A DNA stretch of 64,000 nucleotides, from positions 1 to 64,000 of the forward strand of contig SFCP01000001.1 in NCBI GenBank assembly GCA_004558535.1, written 5' to 3'. The stretch is from Bacteroidales bacterium (GTDB lineage: Bacteria > Bacteroidota > Bacteroidia > Bacteroidales > Bacteroidaceae). The notes under the pieces were generated by a model that did not search any database, was not told the origin of the DNA, and saw only the letters and a program-made list of their open reading frames with translations. Both the position numbers and the translations under genes were made by a program. Shown one piece after another: positions 43,434-53,500 of the stretch (its first letter is position 1; every line of letters starts with the position of its first letter).

Positions 43434-44789
43434 TCAGTTCCGCCGGGCAGTCTGCTCCAGGTAGGCGTCGATGTCGGCGGCCGCCTGACGGCCTGCGGCA
43501 ATGCAGCGGACGACCAGTCCGGCACCCGTGGCAGCATCGCCGGCCACGAAGACATTTTCGGGGAAGTCCGGTTGGTTGGGCTTCAGGAAGCCCATGGCCA
43601 GCAGCACGAGGTCGGCCTTGATGACTTCGCGCTCGCCGGTCAGGTGCATCACGGGGCGGCCGCCGGCGGGGTCGGGTGTCCACGTGACGCGCTCCACCTC
43701 GGCACCGGTCAGCCGGCCTTCGGCGTTGCTCAGGAAAGCCTGCGTGGCCAAGTTCCAGCGCCGCACGCAGCCCTCTTCGTGGCTGCTGCTCGTCTTCAGT
43801 ATGCGCGGATAGGCCGGCCAGGGCGTTTCGGGATTGTGGCCTACGGGCGGTTGGGGCATAATCTCGATTTGCGTGACGCTGAGTGCGCCCTGGCGGTGCG
43901 CCGTGCCGATGCAGTCGCTGCCTGTGTCGCCGCCGCCGATGACCAGAACGTGCTTGCCGCGGGCCGTGACCAACTCGTCGGGCGAGAAGGTCTGACCTGC
44001 GAGGACGCGGTTCTGCTGTGCCAGCATCTCAAGGGCAAAGTGGACGCCACGCAGTCCTCGTCCGGGCACATCAAGGTCGCGTGCGTCGGGCGTGCCGGTG
44101 CAGATGCAGTAAGCGTCAAAGCCTTCGGGCAGATTTTGCACGTCGACGGGATGATTGGTGAGGAAGCGGATGCCGCTCTCCTCCATGACGCGCAGCCGGC
44201 GGTCGATGACGGATTTCTGAAGTTTGAAGTTGGGGATGCCAAAGCGTAGCAGGCCGCCCACATATTCGTGTTGCTCGAAGACGGTGACCTCGTAGCCGCG
44301 GCGGCACAGGCCGTTGGCCGCAGCCAGTCCGGCGGGACCGCTACCCACTACGGCCACGCGGCCGCGGGGTGCGGCAGGGCGGGGAATGGGCGAGACGTAG
44401 CCCTCGCGAAAGGCGTGCTCGATGACAGCACATTCGTCCTCGCGGATGGTGACAGCCTGTCCCGTGCTCAGCCCGAGCACACAGCTCTTCTCGCACAGGG
44501 CGGGACAGATGCGGCCCGTGAACTCGGGGAAGTCGTTGGTACGCGCTAAAATTTCGTAGGCCGTACGCCATTTGCCGTGGGACAGGGCATCCTGGAACTC
44601 AGGAGGTCGGTTGCCCAGCGGACAGGCCCAGTGGCAAAACGGTACGCCGCAGTCCATGCAGCGCGAGGCTTGTGCCCGGCGATCACTGCCGCACAGCGTT
44701 TGTTCAACTTCGCCAAAATCGGCAATACGTTCGTGGACCGGACGATAGCCGGCCTCGCGGCGGGGAATATCAAAGGAAGAATTGGACAT
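43434..44789 (-). CDS. gltD: Glutamate synthase small subunit
   Basis: A 451-residue flavoprotein that supplies electrons to GltB from NAD(P)H. The N-terminal cluster-binding cysteines are in SRCMDCGVPFCHWACPLGN and CPALCEKSCVLG. The FAD-binding motif is VAVVGSGPAGLAAANGL near residue 145, and the NAD(P)H-binding motif is VLVIGGGDTGSDCIGTA near 290. VFVAGDAATGAGLVV near the end closes the FAD site. It lies 42 bp after gltB in the same direction; the two form the GOGAT operon for ammonium assimilation. Confidence 0.97.
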   Translation of the reverse strand: MSNSSFDIPRREAGYRPVHERIADFGEVEQTLCGSDRRAQASRCMDCGVPFCHWACPLGNRPPEFQDALSHGKWRTAYEILARTNDFPEFTGRICPALCEKSCVLGLSTGQAVTIREDECAVIEHAFREGYVSPIPRPAAPRGRVAVVGSGPAGLAAANGLCRRGYEVTVFEQHEYVGGLLRFGIPNFKLQKSVIDRRLRVMEESGIRFLTNHPVDVQNLPEGFDAYCICTGTPDARDLDVPGRGLRGVHFALEMLAQQNRVLAGQTFSPDELVTARGKHVLVIGGGDTGSDCIGTAHRQGALSVTQIEIMPQPPVGHNPETPWPAYPRILKTSSSHEEGCVRRWNLATQAFLSNAEGRLTGAEVERVTWTPDPAGGRPVMHLTGEREVIKADLVLLAMGFLKPNQPDFPENVFVAGDAATGAGLVVRCIAAGRQAAADIDAYLEQTARRN

Positions 44790-44831
44790 GAGAGGGTATG
44801 GGTAAGGATGAGGTAGGGGATAGGGGCGACG

Positions 44832-47800
44832 CTAACAGAGGTCCTGCTGCACTTCGCGTATTTTCTCGCGCAGCTTGCGCATCTGCTCTTCGGCCAGTAC
44901 ACTCTTGTATTCGATAGGTGTCACTTGGATGAACTCCTCCGCGTAGCGGTTCCAATCGTCGAGCATGCGGCGTGCCAGCGGACTGCCGGTATAGAGATAG
45001 TGGCGGCGGATCAGTTCGTGCAATTCCTTGCGCGAGGCGGAATCCTCGAGCAGAGAAAGCTCGACCATCTCCATGTTGCAGAAATAATCAAAGGTGTGGT
45101 CGCGATCCCAGACGTAGGCCACGCCACCACTCATGCCGGCGGCGAAATTGCGGCCCGTCCGGCCCAGCACAACTACGCGTCCGCCGGTCATATATTCGCA
45201 GCAGTGGTCGCCCACGCCCTCGACGACGGCTGTAGCTCCCGAGTTGCGCACGGCAAAGCGTTCGCCCACGCGACCATTGATATAGACCTCGCCACTCGTG
45301 GCGCCATAGAGAAGCGTGTTGCCCGCGATGGTATTGTCTTCCGGCTCGAAGGTGGTCCGCAAAGGCGGTTGCACGCTGATGCGTCCGCCACTCAGCCCCT
45401 TGCCAAGGTAGTCATTGGCTTCACCCTCCAGGCGGAAGGCGACACCGCGAGGCAGGAAGGCGCCAAAACTCTGGCCGGCCGAGCCCTTGAAGCGTACTTC
45501 GATGGTATTGTCGGGCAGTCCGGCATCGCCTTTCTGCGCTGCAATTTCGCCCGCCAGGCGGGCGCCGACGGAGCGGTCGGTGTTGGTGATGGCAAACTCC
45601 AAGGAAATTTCGCGCCCCGACGCGAGGGATTCTGCGGCAGCCGCCAGCAGGCGCTCGTCGATGCCTTGTGCGTCGGCCGGAGTGGGGGCTGTGTGGACGA
45701 AATGCAGGTCGGCGGTGGTAGCAGCCGGCTGCAGCAGGCGGGAAAAGTCGAGGTGCGCGGCCTTGCTGCCTGCTTCGGCGGGCCGAACCTCGATGAGGTC
45801 GGTGCGGCCTACGATGTCCGTCAAACTATGGAAGCCCATTTCGGCCAGATACTCGCGGACTTCGCGCGCCAGGAAGCGGAAATAATTGACCACATACTCG
45901 TAGTGGCCGCGGAAGTGCTCGCGCAGGCGTTCGTCCTGCGTGGCTACGCCCACGGGACAGGCATTTGTGTGACACTTGCGCATCATCACGCAGCCCAACA
46001 CGATAAGTACGCTCGTGCCAAAGGCAAATTCGTCGGCGCCAAGCAGGGCCATGGCCACGATATCGCGTCCCGTTTTGAGCTGGCCGTCGGTTTGGAGCCG
46101 CACCTTGCCGCGCAGTCCGTTGAGGACAAGGGTCTGTTGCGTCTCGCTCAGTCCTATTTCGGGTGAGATGCCTGCATAGCGCATCGACGAGGCCGGCGAA
46201 GCGCCCGTACCGCCCTCGGCGCCGCTGATGACGATGAGGTCGGCCTTGGCTTTGGCCACGCCGGCGGCGATGGTGCCCACACCGCTTTCGGCCACCAGCT
46301 TGACGCTGACGGCGGCGCGGGGGTTGACGTTCTTCAGGTCGTAGATAAGTTGCGCCAAGTCCTCGATGGAATAAATGTCGTGGTGGGGCGGCGGCGATAT
46401 GAGGGAGATACCCGGGATGGAATGGCGGGTTCGTGCGATGATTTCGTCGACTTTGTAGCCCGGAAGCTGTCCTCCCTCGCCCGGCTTGGCTCCCTGGGCC
46501 ACCTTGATCTGGATTTCCTCAGCATGGGCCAAGTAGGCAGCCGTCACGCCGAAGCGGCCCGAGGCGATTTGCTTGGTCTTGCTCGAGAGCGAGATGCCCT
46601 CGGCGCTGGCTGTGAAGCGCTCGCTGTCTTCGCCGCCCTCGCCGGTGTTGGAGCGTGTGCCGAGGAGATTCATGGCCATGGCCAGAGCTTCGTGCGCCTC
46701 GCGGCTGATGGCGCCGAAAGACATGGCGCCGGTGACGAAGTGCTTCACGATTTCCTCCTCCGGCTCCACCTCGTCGAGGGGGATGGGAGATTTTTTGAAT
46801 TCGAAGAAGTCGCGCAGGAACAGCGGCCGGCTCTTTTGATGGGTCAGGGCGGTGAACTCCTTGAACTTCTTGTAGGAGCCTAAGCGGGTGGCCAGTTGCA
46901 GGGTGGAAATGGCTTCGGGCGTCCAGGCATGGCGTATGCCGTCCTTGCGAAACGAGAACTGGCCGAGATGGGGCAGCAGGGGCGGTTCGCCATCGGGCGC
47001 ATCGTCCTGCCGGAGGCTCTCGCAGTAGGCCCGGTGCAGGCGCAGGGCGTCGCGGGTGACTTCCTCCAGTCCGATACCGCCTATGGTGGAGGTCGCGGTG
47101 CCGAAGTAGTCGTTCAGCAGTTCGCGGCCGAGGCCGATAGCTTCGAAGATTTTCGCACCGCGATAGGAGCGGATGGTCGAGATGCCCATCTTGGACATCA
47201 CCTTGTAGAGTCCCTTGCAGACAGCCTTGACATAGTTGTGCTCGGCGGTGGCATAGTCCATCTGCATCTCGCCGCGCTTCACCAGGTCGTCGAGTACGGC
47301 AAAGGCCATGTAGGGATTGATGGCGCTGGCGCCGTAGCCGAGGAGCAGTGCGGCGTGCATGACTTCGCGTATCTCGCCGCTCTCGACGATCAGTGCGGTC
47401 TCGACGCGCTTGCGGGCGGCGATGAGGTGGTGGTGCACGGCGCTGACGGCCAGCAGCGAGGGGATGACGGCGTGCTGCGCGTCGGCGGTGCGGTCGCTCA
47501 GGATGATATAGTTGACGCCTTGCTGCACAGATTCTTCGGCCTGCTTGCAGATGCGGGTCAAGGCGCTATGCAGGCCTGCGCGACCCTCGGCGGCGTCGAA
47601 CACTATGGGTATTTTCAGGGTCTTGAAGCCCTTGTAGCGGATATTGCACAGGATGTCGAGCTGCGTGTTGCCCAGAACGGGGTGCGGCAGTCGTACCATT
47701 TTGCAATGTTCGGCGTCGGGCACGAGAATGTTCATGCCGACGGCGCCGATGTACTCGGTGAGGGACATGACCAACTCCTCGCGGATGGGGTCGATGGCAG

Positions 47801-49346
47801 GATTGGTGACCTGTGCAAACTGCTGGCGGAAGTAATTGAACAGGAGTTGGGGGTGCTCGTCGAGCACGGCGAGGGGCGTGTCGTTGCCCATCGATGCCAC
47901 GGGCTCCTGTGCGCGGAGGGCCATCGGCATGATGGTGCGCTCCACGTCCTCGCGGGTGAAGCCGAAGAGGGCGAGCTTGGCAGCGAAGTCGTCGACAGTG
48001 CCGCTTACCCGGCGGCCGCTGCGCAGTGCATCCAGTTCGACGCGGCCTTTGGAGAGCCATTCGCGATAGGGCAGGGCTTCGGCCAGCTCCTGCTTGAGCT
48101 CGGCGTCGTAGTAGATACGACCTTTCTGTGTATCGACAAGGAGGATTTTGCCGGGTTGCAGGCGTCCCTTTTCACAGATACGTTCCGGGGCGATAGGGAT
48201 GACGCCGGCCTCGGAGGCCACGACCATTGTGCCGTCATTGGTGATGAGATAGCGTGCGGGTCGCAGTCCGTTGCGGTCGAGCATACCGCCGGCGAAGCGT
48301 CCGTCGGTGAAGAGGAGGGCCGCCGGTCCGTCCCACGGCTCCATCAGGATGGAGTGATATTCGTAGAACGCCTTGAGCTCCTCGCTGATAGGGTTCTTGT
48401 CATTGAAGGATTCGGGCACAAGCATTGCCATGGCGTGGGGCAGGCTCAGTCCGGACATGACGAGAAATTCCAGCACGTTGTCCAGGCTGGCCGAGTCGCT
48501 CATGCCGGGCTGCACGATGGGGCTGATGTCGCTCACGTTGCCCAGGAGCGGGGTGGAGAGTACGGCTTCGCGTGCGCCCATCCAAGCCCGGTTGCCGCGG
48601 ATGGTATTGATTTCGCCGTTGTGGGAAAGTAGGCGGAAGGGCTGTGCCAGGCTCCACGTAGGAAAGGTATTTGTGGAGAAGCGGCTGTGCACCACGGCGA
48701 TGCCGCTCGTCAGGTAGGGCTGCTGCAGGTCGGTAAAGTATTCGCGCACCTGCACCGAGGAGAGCATACCCTTGTAGACGATGGTACGGGTAGAGAGTGA
48801 GACGACGTAGAAGTCGGGATGCGTGACGCGCCGTTCGATTTTCTTGCGCACAAGGTAGAGGCGGCGCTCCAGGTCCTCGACCGGCGTGTTGCCGGCCGTG
48901 ATGAAGAGCTGGCGGATGGCGGGTTCGGTGCGGCGTGCATCGGGGCCGAGTGCGTCGGAGTTGACGGGAACGTTGCGCACGTGGGTCAGCATGAGTCCCT
49001 CGCGCTCCACCTCTTGGATGATGATGCCGAGTATTTCCTGCTGCGGGGCTTCCGCTTTTGGCAGGAATACCAGACCGGTGCCGTAGTTCCCCTTTTCGGG
49101 CACGGGAATGCCTTGCAGTAAGATGAATTCGTGCGGGATTTGCAGCATGATACCTGCTCCGTCGCCGGTCTTGTTGTCTGCGCCCTCAGCGCCTCGGTGC
49201 TTCATGTTTTCCAGGACGCGAAGCGCGTTGTCCACCAGCTCGTGCGATTTGTTACCATGGATGTTGACGATCATGCCTACGCCGCAGGCATCGTGCTCGT
49301 TGGCGGGATCATAGAGTCCTCGCTCCATTCCGAATCGGTTATCCAT
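44832..49346 (-). CDS. gltB: Glutamate synthase large subunit
   Basis: A 1504-residue enzyme making glutamate from glutamine and 2-oxoglutarate. The glutamine amidotransferase Cys is in NEHDACGVGMIVNIHG near residue 21; unlike in many bacteria it is not at the very N-terminus, which suggests a propeptide of about 20 residues. The FMN/synthase domain shows GAMSFGAISREAHEALAMAM, SNTGEGGEDSERF, QGAKPGEGGQLPGYKV and SGAEGGTGASPASSMRYAGI. Cluster cysteines are in VLGCVMMRKCHTNACPVGVA. The C-terminal beta-helix has GAFLPRGVAFRLEGEANDYL. A TAAATTTG box lies at 49391-49398. Confidence 0.97.
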   Translation of the reverse strand: MDNRFGMERGLYDPANEHDACGVGMIVNIHGNKSHELVDNALRVLENMKHRGAEGADNKTGDGAGIMLQIPHEFILLQGIPVPEKGNYGTGLVFLPKAEAPQQEILGIIIQEVEREGLMLTHVRNVPVNSDALGPDARRTEPAIRQLFITAGNTPVEDLERRLYLVRKKIERRVTHPDFYVVSLSTRTIVYKGMLSSVQVREYFTDLQQPYLTSGIAVVHSRFSTNTFPTWSLAQPFRLLSHNGEINTIRGNRAWMGAREAVLSTPLLGNVSDISPIVQPGMSDSASLDNVLEFLVMSGLSLPHAMAMLVPESFNDKNPISEELKAFYEYHSILMEPWDGPAALLFTDGRFAGGMLDRNGLRPARYLITNDGTMVVASEAGVIPIAPERICEKGRLQPGKILLVDTQKGRIYYDAELKQELAEALPYREWLSKGRVELDALRSGRRVSGTVDDFAAKLALFGFTREDVERTIMPMALRAQEPVASMGNDTPLAVLDEHPQLLFNYFRQQFAQVTNPAIDPIREELVMSLTEYIGAVGMNILVPDAEHCKMVRLPHPVLGNTQLDILCNIRYKGFKTLKIPIVFDAAEGRAGLHSALTRICKQAEESVQQGVNYIILSDRTADAQHAVIPSLLAVSAVHHHLIAARKRVETALIVESGEIREVMHAALLLGYGASAINPYMAFAVLDDLVKRGEMQMDYATAEHNYVKAVCKGLYKVMSKMGISTIRSYRGAKIFEAIGLGRELLNDYFGTATSTIGGIGLEEVTRDALRLHRAYCESLRQDDAPDGEPPLLPHLGQFSFRKDGIRHAWTPEAISTLQLATRLGSYKKFKEFTALTHQKSRPLFLRDFFEFKKSPIPLDEVEPEEEIVKHFVTGAMSFGAISREAHEALAMAMNLLGTRSNTGEGGEDSERFTASAEGISLSSKTKQIASGRFGVTAAYLAHAEEIQIKVAQGAKPGEGGQLPGYKVDEIIARTRHSIPGISLISPPPHHDIYSIEDLAQLIYDLKNVNPRAAVSVKLVAESGVGTIAAGVAKAKADLIVISGAEGGTGASPASSMRYAGISPEIGLSETQQTLVLNGLRGKVRLQTDGQLKTGRDIVAMALLGADEFAFGTSVLIVLGCVMMRKCHTNACPVGVATQDERLREHFRGHYEYVVNYFRFLAREVREYLAEMGFHSLTDIVGRTDLIEVRPAEAGSKAAHLDFSRLLQPAATTADLHFVHTAPTPADAQGIDERLLAAAAESLASGREISLEFAITNTDRSVGARLAGEIAAQKGDAGLPDNTIEVRFKGSAGQSFGAFLPRGVAFRLEGEANDYLGKGLSGGRISVQPPLRTTFEPEDNTIAGNTLLYGATSGEVYINGRVGERFAVRNSGATAVVEGVGDHCCEYMTGGRVVVLGRTGRNFAAGMSGGVAYVWDRDHTFDYFCNMEMVELSLLEDSASRKELHELIRRHYLYTGSPLARRMLDDWNRYAEEFIQVTPIEYKSVLAEEQMRKLREKIREVQQDLC

Positions 49347-49532
49347 ATAAATTTTATAGAAATGCGTTAAGTCTTTTTCGTAACCGCCTGCAAATTTAAT
49401 AAAAATCCCTTTCGTGGAATACCAAGTGCTACATTCTTTGCATTTGAGGCATCAAATTGTCAGGTTGTGTGGCCTTTGGCGGCAAATGCAGCCTGCTGGG
49501 AGGTAATGGATGGGGCTTTTCGGGGGAGGGTG

Positions 49533-49565
49533 CTATAGATACTATAGTTACTATAGATACTATAG
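49533..49565. repeat. Four phased CTATAG palindromes upstream of gltB
   Basis: CTATAG occurs four times at 49533, 49542, 49551 and 49560, with three-base spacers ATA, TTA, ATA, so the period is 9 bp. It lies about 190 bp upstream of the gltB start, between the gltB promoter box and repeat copy E. The region 49347-49660 has no gene. Confidence 0.75.
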
Positions 49566-49660
49566 GGGTGGCGGAGTGGCTCTGCGCTTGGTGCGCCTGC
49601 TCTGTCGTAGGATTGTGGGATTGGGATAGCATTTGCCGGCGGGCCGACGTGTGATTTGCG

Positions 49661-49968
49661 CGGCGACAAAGTGCATAGAAGTGCATGAGTAGATTTAACT
49701 TAAACTATTCTAAAGGTCGTTTTTGTGCCGGATTTTTCCTATTGAGTGCCGGCGGAATTTTTCTAAGTGCTGCCTGTTTTCAATGAATCGGGACATAGAT
49801 AAAACCAAGTGCTTTGTAGTTTTGAGCAAGTGCCGGATAGTTTTGCTCGCAGGCAGGACCTAAAAAAGGAGGAAGCCGGTTGCTGTGTGCGGCTTCCTCC
49901 TTTGCTGGGACAAATATACTACATTTTTCAGCGAAAAGCAAATGCGGTCTTTCCCGTTTTAACATTTG
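49661..49968 (-). repeat. Dispersed promoter-hairpin repeat, copy E
   Basis: Leftward copy: TTTG (49939-49942), exactly 20 nt, TATATTTG (49911-49918), perfect 14-bp stem (49865-49878 with 49890-49903), and U-run. Its outer half is more diverged than in A and D (TTTAACTTAAACTATTCTAAAG). It begins about 33 bp beyond the terminator of the large secreted protein gene, in the same direction. Confidence 0.88.
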
Positions 49969-50000
49969 TCCGGTCGCCTTGCTGTCAGCGTCAAGACGCA

Positions 50001-50027
50001 ACAAAGCCCGGCGATTTGCCGGGCTTT
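50001..50027 (-). terminator. Terminator of the discoidin-domain protein gene
   Basis: An 11-bp perfect stem CAAAGCCCGGC with GCCGGGCTTTG and a 5-nt loop, 26 bp after the stop. Confidence 0.8.
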
Positions 50028-50053
50028 GTCATTTGAGGTATGTCAAGGGAAGA

Positions 50054-53000
50054 TTACTTCACGATGAACTTCTTGCCGTTCATGATGTAGACACCCTTCG
50101 GCAGGTTCTGCAGAGCGTTGCCCACCTTGGCGTCCTTGCGAACGAGGATACCGGAAACGGTGTAGACATTGCCGCTTTCCTTGCGAATAACGGTAGCATT
50201 CTGGATGCCGGTCGGCATGCCGACGGTGTATTCACCCTCTTCTTCGGTTTCGGGCACGTTCTTCAGGTAACCGCTGCCGGCTGCGATGGTTTCGAAGCCT
50301 TCGGCGCTGTAGAGCTCGTGGCCGATGAAGATACCGGCAGCGTAGGGAGCTTCAATTGTGCTGAATGTACCAATCAGTCCGTTCTGCTCGATGGGCTCGT
50401 AGTTGTAGGTCATGCCGAGCAAGGCTTCGAGAGAAAGGAAGTTATCATGGAATACCATCAGCTGGCTCTCGGAAGGATCTTCGGTATCGCCGGTTTCAAC
50501 GATGAACGGAGTACCTGCGGGAATCGTTTCGTCCTCAGCGTATGCCATCAGCTGCAGTTCGCCATTCTTCTGGCCCAATACCTTGTAAGCAGTAGTACCC
50601 TCTGCTCCAGCCATGACTGCTGTGCTTTCGAAGGGCAGTACCACAACTTGCAGGGCGTCGGCCTGAATGGGCCATGCAGCCATTTCCATATCGTAGGACT
50701 CTACTTCGGTGAAATTGAAGCGGGCGTTGATGTCATCGGCGTCGTAGTAGGTTACGATGTAGCCGGTGGGCTCGGTGTTTACATAGTGACCGTCAGCCAT
50801 CATCAGGGAGAGGACGCCGGCAATCTTGGGCGAAACGAATTCAAATGCGCTGGGCGTGGTCGAGAATGCGAGGTGCGAGCCTTCGTCAACGGATTCGGGA
50901 TCTTCTACGCCGTCGTAGATGTTCTTCAGATAGAGACCCGTACCGAGGTTCTTGAATGCATAGCCTTCGCCGCAGGTTTCAACCAACCAGAGGGTGTTGA
51001 TGCGGTAGGCGATGTTGGCGTCACCGCTGTAGCCCCACCATGCAGTTTCTTCGAGGTCGCAGTTGGGAGCATATACATACTGACCATAGATGTCTTCGTT
51101 GTCGGAAGCGCTGGTGATCTGGTAAACCTTGCCTGCTTCGGGCACGATCATCTTGCCGTTGAAGGCCTTGATGGCAGCGTTCATCTGATCTTCGTAGGTC
51201 TTCAGCTCTGCGAGCGTGAGGATCTTGCCGTCGATGTCAGCTTCTACTTTGTTAACGACAGCCTGGAGCTCATCCTTGGCACCTGCCTCGAAGTAACCCA
51301 TTTCGGTTCCTTCTACAGCACCTTCGATCAAGCCCTTAGCGGTTTCGATGAGGGCTTCCAGTGTAGCGGGATCGGGATAAGCCTCATAGTATGCGTCGAT
51401 AGCTTCTTCCAGTTCGGTGTAAACTGCTTCGGTGAACTCACCGGCAGCGATTTCAGCCTCGGCAGCTGCGATGGCAGCTTCCAGACGTGCTTTTACTTCG
51501 GCGGGAATCAAGGCTGCGCGAGGATCGTCGCCCAGGTTCTCGTACACGCGGAATTCGCTGGCGTTCCACCAAGGTACGGTGGTCGTCGTAACGCCGTCTT
51601 CCAGCGTGATGGTGCGGCACTGTGTAGAAGGATTGATACCGTACTGCGGAGTCTTGGTTACCTCGAAGCGGAGGTACTGTGCGGGCTGCGGCAGGTCAAT
51701 CTTCAGGATGGCCACGTGCTGTGCCTTTGTGGCACCGCTGTAGACGCCGTCGTAGGTGTAGTCGATTGTATCATTGTCAACCAGCTTCACGCCCCAAGCC
51801 GTGGTGTGGTTGTCGGGGTCTTCGCCGTCGTCAATCGTGTAGAGGTTGAAGCGAGAGGGTGCGCAGTTGTAGCTGGTGTTCGGACGGCGTGCAATCTTGA
51901 TGAAGATATTCTGCACTTCCTTGCCCAGGTCTACGTCGATCCAGTCGAAGTTGGCATCGGAGACGCCGCCGCTCCAGTTCGTGTGGTAGAATGTGGTCGT
52001 GTTTGCGTCGAAGAGGTTGTCGATGCTGCCTTCGTTGGGTTCGGTGTGGTTGCCGATGGCCGTAGTAACCAAGCCTTCAGCCGAGAAGTCGCCGTCGAAG
52101 GTGCAATCCGACAGGGCATCGAAGGCATGGAGAGCCTGATTGGCCTGTGCGAGCAGTTCGGTCAGCTTCGTAGCGCTCTGTACGGAGTCAGCCTGTGCCT
52201 GCAGAGCTTCGATGACTGCGGGATCGGCAGCGAGAACCAGGTGGAGGTTACCACCGGCAGTAGCATCGTTCCAGGTAACGGCCTTGTAGCTGCCATCACA
52301 GTGCATGAGTTTGCCACCCTGCGAGATGTCGAAGAAGGCGGCCTGCGGACGCGGGAAAGTATAAGCGGCTACCGGCTCCTTGCTGACGGGGAACTGAGCG
52401 GAAGTACCGGGAGCGGTACCCATATAGCGGCCCGTAGCGAAGTTGCGCATGTAGTAAGTATCCTTTTCCTTGGCAGGAACGAGCTCCCAGATTACGTTGG
52501 CGTTGCTGAGAGTCCAGGTTTCGGGAGCGCTCCAGCTTTGAGCGTAGGTTCCGGCACCGGTATCTCTCAGGGCATCCTGCGAGCGCTGTGCGATGAAGAT
52601 GAAGTAGCCGGCCTTGATGGGGTTGCGGGAAGCGTCAACTGCTTCGAAGGCAGCTACGATGTCTGCTGCGCACTGGTTGTACTCAGCTTCGGCGGCGCTG
52701 GAGTTCTGTGCCAAGACGATAGCCTGTTGATAAACTTGATAGAGTTTGTCGTAGACAGCCTGATCGCCGATCTGGCCGGGGTTAACACCTACGGGGTAGT
52801 TTTCCTCGTTCACATCGATGGTGAAGTACTTGTTGAAAGTCACCATGAACTTCTCGTAGGCGCTCATCTGACGCTCGGAAGCTTCATAGATGAACCAGTT
52901 GCTGGTGTCCCAGTAGCTCCAAGTGGCGGGGTTGGCACCGAAAGAGATGTAATTCTGGCTGTTGGGATCGCAGAGTACCCAAGCGCCTTGTGCCTCGGCA

Positions 53001-53500
53001 CCGGCATTCGGACCGGCTTCGCCTGCATCAGTCAGACCCATAACGGCCTCGGAGTATTCGTCCCAATTCTCAGCGTCCATGACGCCATTCTGGTATTCCT
53101 TGGCCTTACGAGCCGTGAACTGGAATGCGCTGCTCTTGCTCTTGGTGTAGTGACCCTCGGTGTCATTGTAGGCACAGAGGTACTTGCCGTTCTCCAGGTT
53201 CTTCAGTACAAAGACTTTGAATACCTGGCCATCGGCTGTGCTCTTGGTCTGTCCCGTCTCTATAAAGCTGTAGATACAGGAGGTGTTGACCTCAGCCACA
53301 CATTCGTCGGAACCACTGTTCAGATACTTGCTCTCTGACCAGTAGGCGGTACCAACGCCTTCTTGCAGAACGTAGTAATGGTCTTCGCCGGGAATAATCT
53401 CGGTGGCCACCGTTTCACTGACGTTCCATCCACGCTGCGCCTGTGCCGTACCTGCTACGAGAAACAGCATAAGCGCAAGAAAACTGTAGATTTTTTTCAT
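50054..53500 (-). CDS. Large secreted protein with discoidin domain and T9SS type A-like tail
   Basis: An 1148-residue exported protein; signal peptide residues 1-21 (LVAGTAQAQ). Residues about 22-420 include repeated YYxLQxG and ENGKYLCAYN blocks resembling ricin-like or adhesin beta units. A F5/8 type C (discoidin) domain spans about 490-640: GSIDNLFDANTTTFYHTNWS, FDWIDVDLGKEVQNIFIKI, PAQYLRFEVTKTPQYG. A helical bundle of FIVAR type follows (about 660-790). The C-terminus VYTVSGILVRKDAKVGNALQ and LPKGVYIMNGKKFIVK is the usual Bacteroidetes secretion tail. A role in binding surface or host glycans is inferred. The 1152-codon antisense frame over it is a shadow. Confidence 0.82.
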   Translation of the reverse strand: MKKIYSFLALMLFLVAGTAQAQRGWNVSETVATEIIPGEDHYYVLQEGVGTAYWSESKYLNSGSDECVAEVNTSCIYSFIETGQTKSTADGQVFKVFVLKNLENGKYLCAYNDTEGHYTKSKSSAFQFTARKAKEYQNGVMDAENWDEYSEAVMGLTDAGEAGPNAGAEAQGAWVLCDPNSQNYISFGANPATWSYWDTSNWFIYEASERQMSAYEKFMVTFNKYFTIDVNEENYPVGVNPGQIGDQAVYDKLYQVYQQAIVLAQNSSAAEAEYNQCAADIVAAFEAVDASRNPIKAGYFIFIAQRSQDALRDTGAGTYAQSWSAPETWTLSNANVIWELVPAKEKDTYYMRNFATGRYMGTAPGTSAQFPVSKEPVAAYTFPRPQAAFFDISQGGKLMHCDGSYKAVTWNDATAGGNLHLVLAADPAVIEALQAQADSVQSATKLTELLAQANQALHAFDALSDCTFDGDFSAEGLVTTAIGNHTEPNEGSIDNLFDANTTTFYHTNWSGGVSDANFDWIDVDLGKEVQNIFIKIARRPNTSYNCAPSRFNLYTIDDGEDPDNHTTAWGVKLVDNDTIDYTYDGVYSGATKAQHVAILKIDLPQPAQYLRFEVTKTPQYGINPSTQCRTITLEDGVTTTTVPWWNASEFRVYENLGDDPRAALIPAEVKARLEAAIAAAEAEIAAGEFTEAVYTELEEAIDAYYEAYPDPATLEALIETAKGLIEGAVEGTEMGYFEAGAKDELQAVVNKVEADIDGKILTLAELKTYEDQMNAAIKAFNGKMIVPEAGKVYQITSASDNEDIYGQYVYAPNCDLEETAWWGYSGDANIAYRINTLWLVETCGEGYAFKNLGTGLYLKNIYDGVEDPESVDEGSHLAFSTTPSAFEFVSPKIAGVLSLMMADGHYVNTEPTGYIVTYYDADDINARFNFTEVESYDMEMAAWPIQADALQVVVLPFESTAVMAGAEGTTAYKVLGQKNGELQLMAYAEDETIPAGTPFIVETGDTEDPSESQLMVFHDNFLSLEALLGMTYNYEPIEQNGLIGTFSTIEAPYAAGIFIGHELYSAEGFETIAAGSGYLKNVPETEEEGEYTVGMPTGIQNATVIRKESGNVYTVSGILVRKDAKVGNALQNLPKGVYIMNGKKFIVK

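Noticed and set aside
49601..49660. Inverted repeats or target duplications marking a transposon around copy E
   Set aside because: No matching flanking duplication could be found for this or the other copies, and no transposase is encoded, so no insertion sequence is claimed.
49880..53338. 1152-codon plus-strand frame
   Set aside because: It is exactly antisense to the discoidin-domain protein, which has a signal peptide, recognisable domains and a secretion tail. The plus-strand translation shows no family and biased composition.
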